NCBI GenBank assembly: GCA_029959195.1
Contig: CP114126.1
Span: 1,054,001 to 1,118,000, forward strand
Origin: Dictyophora rubrovolvata
Lineage: Eukaryota > Basidiomycota > Agaricomycetes > Phallales > Phallaceae
Direction of reading: 5' to 3'
DNA length: 64,000 nt
Part shown: piece by piece, positions 58,075-64,000 of the stretch
How the letters are laid out: every line of letters starts with the position of its first letter
Numbering within the stretch: the first letter of the stretch is position 1
Made by a program: the position numbers and the translations under genes
Notes under the pieces: generated by a model
The model's database searches: none
What the model was told of the DNA's origin: nothing
The model's input: only the letters and a program-made list of their open reading frames with translations

Positions 58075-61000
58075 CTATGAAATTGAATCACTAATAGGTG
58101 TCTTTGCGTTCTCTTCTTTTGCCTCGTCCTCGTTCGTCTCCTCGCATCCTTGGCTCTTTTCCACTCTAGTTAGATTTAACCAAGAAAACCAAAGCATTGC
58201 GGATACTTGTAAAACATCTTCCTTCCACTTCTGTGTCCGATTTTGCTCTCGGAACTGACGAGTGAGCATAAAGCAACGATCCACGTTCTGCGGACTAACA
58301 AAGTCACAAGCGACTTTGATACAGTCTGAATAATTAACCACCTGTTTATGTTTATCAATATACTGAGAAATATAACAAGAAGAAAGGACAAGCCTACTTG
58401 GTGGGCACACCCTGCTGGAATGAAAACTGCATCGCCGGGACGCTGATATATTCGCCAGCTGTAAACGCCTGTTTCAGCATACAGTCTTTTCCGCAGCTCT
58501 ACATCCAAATAAAAAACTTGAGCATGGATAGGGTCATTTGCAAATTGATCTCTGAAATGGCGGTGCAAGAATTGCCGGATCTTGTCTACATCTTCGGCAT
58601 GATATATATCCCATACAGCCATCCCTTCTCCGTCATCTGGACGTTTGCTCGAGTATACCATGATATTAACAGCATCTGCCATATCTAAATGTAAACGCGT
58701 TGTGCCTTTACTTCCTGGCATATCGGTGGAAGCCTGTTGGAAATTTCAGTTTATCTGGAATATACTACTCCGGATCAATGCGACTGACAAAGGCATTGTA
58801 CATCTTCGGACCCAGATCTGGAGAAATAGTGTTCTTTGGGAAATGAGATGCGATATTCAAAGAGCCGTCCCGTCGTGTATAATTAGGTACAGGAACAGCC
58901 CGCATAAAATCTTCGTATAATGATGGAAAGGCGGTTTTGAAATCAGCTGAAGGAGGCCAGTCCTACACGTACACGATGATTGTAAGGTAAAACAAGAAAA
59001 GAAATAGGTCTTGACACACCTTCAATTTCCAAATCTTCTGTCTATTTTCAAATCGCCCAAATTCCCTGAAAAAATCGCCCACAGTGACGCTCTTGTTCTC
59101 GTTGGTGTTGCATTCCAATATTAGGCACTGATTGCGTTCAAAGTTTTCGATGAAGTATTCAGGGGTCCAGGGTATCAAGAAGTTATCCAAAAGGTCTTTT
59201 ACAACCAAAGTTTGACCGTTTTTCCAAAGTTCATTGAATTGAAGATCGGTGATGTGTTTGCTGAAGATATGATATGGGTATGAAGCTAGTCCGCTGGGGT
59301 CTATTGGATCGCCGGGACGTGATGCTACGGGAACCGGTAATTCGATGATGCTGGTGGCGTTATTATCGGAAATAGGAGTGCTATTTGGTGAGAATCCGGA
59401 AGGGTTCGTCGTTAGGAGAATCTCTACTGGTCCGGGTTCTGGGGCCGTTCGAACGCTGCTAGTTTCAGCCGTCGTCATAATTGGATCAGAAGGACCAGAA
59501 TTGTCCCCGGCGGCTTCATGGATGTCCTGTTCACGTAATGAACGGCCCGGTTTCTGAGCGTCCTTCGCAAGTAGTTCCTCCATTTCTAGCACAACGTTGT
59601 TCAACTCCTTCACGCAAAATCGAGAAACAGGGGAAAAATCTCGGAATGCATGCTCTTGTTTTCGGGTGCAACTGAGAAAGGTGGGATTGGGGTGCATTTT
59701 TTTTACCCCTGAGGCAGTCATTGCCCGTGTTGGATACGTCAACTCGCGAAGTTTCTCAACGCAGTCTCGACAAGCTTCTCGACCACAAATACGACACATC
59801 CAAGCGCAAGAAAAAATGGACGTCATGCATGTATCTGATGACAAGAGATAAGGTAATGACAATGAAATTGACAAAAACCTTACCACAAGTAGCACGGACG
59901 TCAGTCTCCCTTGGCCGTCGAATTAGTTCTGGTAGTTGCAGATGCTCTTGCTCTGCCTTGAGAATAGGTAAAACGGCAGGCGCGACAGTCACCTAGGCAC
60001 CTTTATCAGTAGGAGCCGAGTCATCAGCAAAAATGTCACCAACCTTCAGAAGACGAATCTTATTTGAATCCAAAGGAACATTCCAGTTGTCTGGAAAGTC
60101 CATTGTTGGAAATTCTTCAATTTGACTATCAACAAAGCTGATTCCACCGATGACGCGGTTCTCATCGCGTAAAAAGAATCTACAAAATATGTTCAAAAGA
60201 CTGGGAGAACCAGAAAGTTTCATTAGACGGTTATATACCTGATACCTTGGAATCTACAGGTGTCGCCAGCCCAGCGCCGCGTGCAACTGACACATCTCGG
60301 GAAAGGATCCTGCTTATATCGTGAAGACATGCAGCGTGCGGTTTGTATATCGGCCACAAGCTGGCTACGAGGGACCATGTTTGAGTTCAGAGCATAATAG
60401 TTATATGGAGGGAGTGGAGGCGGATAGGAGGTTCCGGGATGAGTGGGATCGAAGGGAACTTGGAAATTATACTGTCCAGGGGCACGATACTGAATATGTG
60501 ATAATGGGTTTGTAAAAAAGCTGGGATCAACCGGAACACCGCCGTTACTAGTCAGGTGTACCGGGACGTTATTGGGGATTTGTACGTATTTTTTCCTTTT
60601 CTTGCCTGTTTCTTGTCTTGTATAATCGTCGTCCTCGGGGGTCCGTTTCTTATTAAGTTTGATTTTACCGTTGGCCATGCTTGTCGTGCTATTGGACGTA
60701 ATTTGAGACTTCGATGCAACCAAACGCACAGATACACGATCACTGTGTTGATGTGGTGAATGAACAGAAGCTTCTAGAAAGGAAAACATTCAAAGATTAT
60801 ATTCCGGGTTCCGAAGTGACTTGACGGGCGAGTGGGCTCCAACACTTACCGGAGGGGTTAATGGTGGATTGATGAGACCATGCAATATCAGAAGATTCTG
60901 ATACGGATGGACACCTTTCTGTAGCAACTGTTACGACCTCATCTAGAACATCGGAATCGATTTGTCGCACTAAGCTGAAACCAACACTTTCGTGGAACTA

Positions 61001-61413
61001 CAGGAAACTCACCAGTTGGCGATATATCCGCACCTGGGTTCATTAAGTCGAGACTGTGTAGCAAAGGAGCTGACGTGTTAGTTGATTCCTCTGCAGAAAG
61101 CTCTTGAGACAAGTCGCCACAGGAGGCGGCTGATGGCACAGCATTTCAGCCGCATAGAACCGGGCTTCAAGTAAATTGTGATCAACATACATGTTTCGGT
61201 CGATAAAGAAGATTCGTCCGCAACAGGAGATAAACCTTCATCAAATACATCAGCACGAGAATCAATATTTGTGAATTTGGGAGGTACTTTGAACAAGCGT
61301 ATCTTTCTCTGTTCTTCCGCTATTTGTTGCGTCTTTGAACCCTTCAGACGCATCCTCCTGTCCATCCCAGGGCTCTCTTGGCAGACAAAACGTGGCTGAG
61401 TCTTGTATAGCAT
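58075..61413 (-). CDS. KDM3/JMJD1-type JmjC histone H3K9 demethylase
   Basis: From the C-terminal side the JmjC domain has GTTRLHLDMADAVNIMVYSS (iron-binding His-x-Asp), AVWDIYHAEDVDKIRQFLHR, FYLDVELRKRLYAETGVYSW and FIPAGCAHQ (third iron ligand His), then CIKVACDFVSPQNVDRCF. Upstream is NGQTLVVKDLLDNFLIPWTP, preceded by the KDM3-type zinc finger CDTCMTSIFSCAWMCRICGR with ACRDCVEKLRELTYP. A further Cys-rich patch (CMSSRYKQDPFPRCVSCTRR...C) and a basic nuclear-localisation stretch (KLNKKRTPEDDDY...GKKRKK) lie near 60240-60690. These enzymes remove methyl groups from H3K9 using Fe(II) and 2-oxoglutarate. The iron ligands are intact. The N-terminal exons (60790-61413) are less sure; the start may be a few codons away. 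It is divergent from TAD2. Confidence 0.85.
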
Positions 61414-61708
61414 CGCTCATCGCAACAACTAAACTTGTCGGTCCAGAAGAAATTTCAGAGCGAAGGTAAGGTGCAGGTCGAGCTGAATTCTGTAACTGTA
61501 ACGCTCCTGCGTATGGAAGGGGTGTGTCTGACGACCTCTGTGAGAAAAAATTAGTTATCACAGGCAGAAACTTACGAAAATGCACGTGTCAGTTTCACAA
61601 TGAATGACAGACTGAAATGAACAGCAGAGAGAAATGAATTTGTTATGGGCAGCCTTTTAGCTTCAGACTCCGCGGCTTAGTCAGTGCCTTTTTGGGCCAC
61701 TGTCCAAA

Positions 61709-62390
<682 letters not shown>

Positions 62391-64000
62391 GCATCATATT
62401 CTCACACTTGCCTAGCACCAGTTCCCCGATCCAAAGTGAATCGGGTTTTGAAAACTGGGATTCCTCCTTTGCTTTGCTCTTCCGAATTGCAACGGAAGTC
62501 TTCCAAAGAATTCCTTTAGAACTCCGAAAGTTTCCAAGAAACCTACACTTCTGAACATATTAGCAATGATCTTTGGACGTGGGATTATAAATATATGCAA
62601 CGTCCCAACTTCTCAAGATCCTGCCGTTAGCAAGCCCCAACTATATACATCGCGCAATTCAACTTTTCGGCGCATATTTACCGTGTGAGGGCTTCTAGGG
62701 TTCCTGCCTTTGTTTAAGAAAATGGCGTAAGTGTGTGTACTATTTTTTTTTTCGTGCTTCTCAATGGCGGTTGACACAGCAGGTTTATCAACATCTCGCG
62801 GCACCTTTATAGCAGTTGATCACATGAATGCTCAATTGAGGCTGCCTTATCCCCTTTCAATGGGAGTTATTCTTTGAGCCTTAGAAGGTTAGTACCAGAC
62901 ATCTAGTCGTAACTTTGTTGAAAACATTGCTGATAAACCTCTCCTTAGCCCTTCGGATGTATGCACTTACTAAATGTTAACGTTTGGTAATTTTAGGATG
63001 CGTATCTTGAAGTGTCAAAGTTTCAGCGGTTTTTTTCGACTATCATTCTCCGACATAATTCATGATGTTATTATGGTTATCAACACCCTGGTGTCGATTA
63101 AGAATACATGCCCGGATTATTCTCAATGGGATTGTTCTAATTGGATGTCCCATAAACTAGACAAAACCAGCTTTGAAATCCTCAAGATTTGATGTAAACC
63201 TCCAGCTACTGCGGCATGGTAACTTGGAGCCAATTGAACCAGATCAGGACCCACACTAATCTGCATCACCTAAAGACATGTCCAGAACTCGAAAGAGAGC
63301 GATGGGGAATGAGTCTACAGCCGATGATTAAACGCCACTTTCGCTTCTGTTAGACTAGTCAAGCCCTCGCCTCTTGCAGATTACTTTCTGCAGGCACGCT
63401 TAGACCAAAGGATGATTAATCCAGGCCTCGTTACGTGAGTTGCAAATGACTGCCTTTTCTTGACTGAAAAACCGATGGTTATAGAATAAGACAGTTTTCA
63501 TGTTTGTGCGGGTATTCAGTTAAAGAATTTAGACATTCGTTTTCTTTCATATCCCCCCCTTTCTTCCAAATCATTGTCAATTCTTTTTTGGTAAGAACAC
63601 TAATAAGAACCCAAGAAAAAAGACAAGCGGAGTCCCATGTCCAGGGATGCAGGGAGATAGACAGACAAGCCAATAGTAAGGCCTTGCATTATCTCATGCA
63701 CATAAATTTTGATCATAATTCCAAGATGGGTGCCATTATGGTCAAATAGGGATTATTGGAACGATGTTTGCTTCGACATCTCCACCTGTGAAATCTCCTT
63801 TTTTTCGGAATGATGCGACAACGACGCATTATCTGTCATATCACATACATAATATTTCGTAACCCATATGATCACCGGCATCTTTACTTTGGTGCAGCAT
63901 ATTCAGGTTCAAGCTGGTTATTACGTCGCGTAATTGTGGGTTCATTGGCGCAGCGATCCGTCCAAATTTTTCCTACCCTGAAACAATATTTGTCATTGAA
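62391..64000. other. 1.6-kb terminal stretch without a supported gene
   Basis: Short frames at 62974-63192 and 63504-63749 have no domain, signal peptide or splice support. A gene may continue past the window edge, but nothing at 63800-64000 indicates one. Confidence 0.4.

Overview
The window looks like a stretch of nuclear genome from a mushroom-forming basidiomycete (Agaricomycetes). The signs are dense GT-AG introns of about 50-60 bp, small intergenic gaps, a DUF6533-type seven-pass membrane protein, a KDM3-type JmjC demethylase with an N-terminal extension, and a DDE transposon family familiar from Agaricomycetes. Gene models were built by reading frames and splice sites by eye, so exon edges are approximate unless stated.

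Positions 1 to about 17,000 are accessory and decaying. They hold a secreted His/Asp/Gly decapeptide-repeat protein, a scrap that resembles a C2 domain, a broken nonribosomal-peptide-synthetase-like fragment, and a major facilitator (MFS) transporter gene split by a 5,768-bp Mutator-like DNA transposon (8143-13910). The transposon has a 9-bp target duplication (TGTACAGTG), 68-bp near-identical outer inverted repeats, and more diverged inner inverted repeats that each carry a tRNA-like module pointing outward. It carries a multi-exon DDE transposase with two CGA-to-TGA type stops, and a second, divergently transcribed gene with a C-terminal zinc finger.

Positions 17,000 to 62,400 are a conserved gene block. 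In order: an RGS/DEP regulator (+), TRIP13/PCH2 (-) and SFR1/MEI5 (+) as a divergent meiotic pair, a MAPR-type cytochrome b5-like protein (+), a small acidic unknown (+), FES1 (-), a conserved coiled-coil unknown (-), NCS6/CTU1 (+), ERG27 (-) and NOP9 (+) as a divergent pair, a tiny secreted protein (+), a Ser/Pro-rich unknown (+), a DUF6533 membrane protein (-), a membrane-anchored methyltransferase (-), mitochondrial uS15 (-) divergent from the SSK1 response regulator (+), and KDM3-type demethylase (-) divergent from TAD2 (+).

The most interesting signals are (1) the transposon in the MFS gene, with its tRNA-like subterminal modules and accessory zinc-finger gene, and (2) the shared promoter of two meiotic recombination genes, which carries two MluI cell-cycle boxes (ACGCGT) flanking an E-box (CACGTG) within 26 bp. 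The sequence alone does not identify the species.
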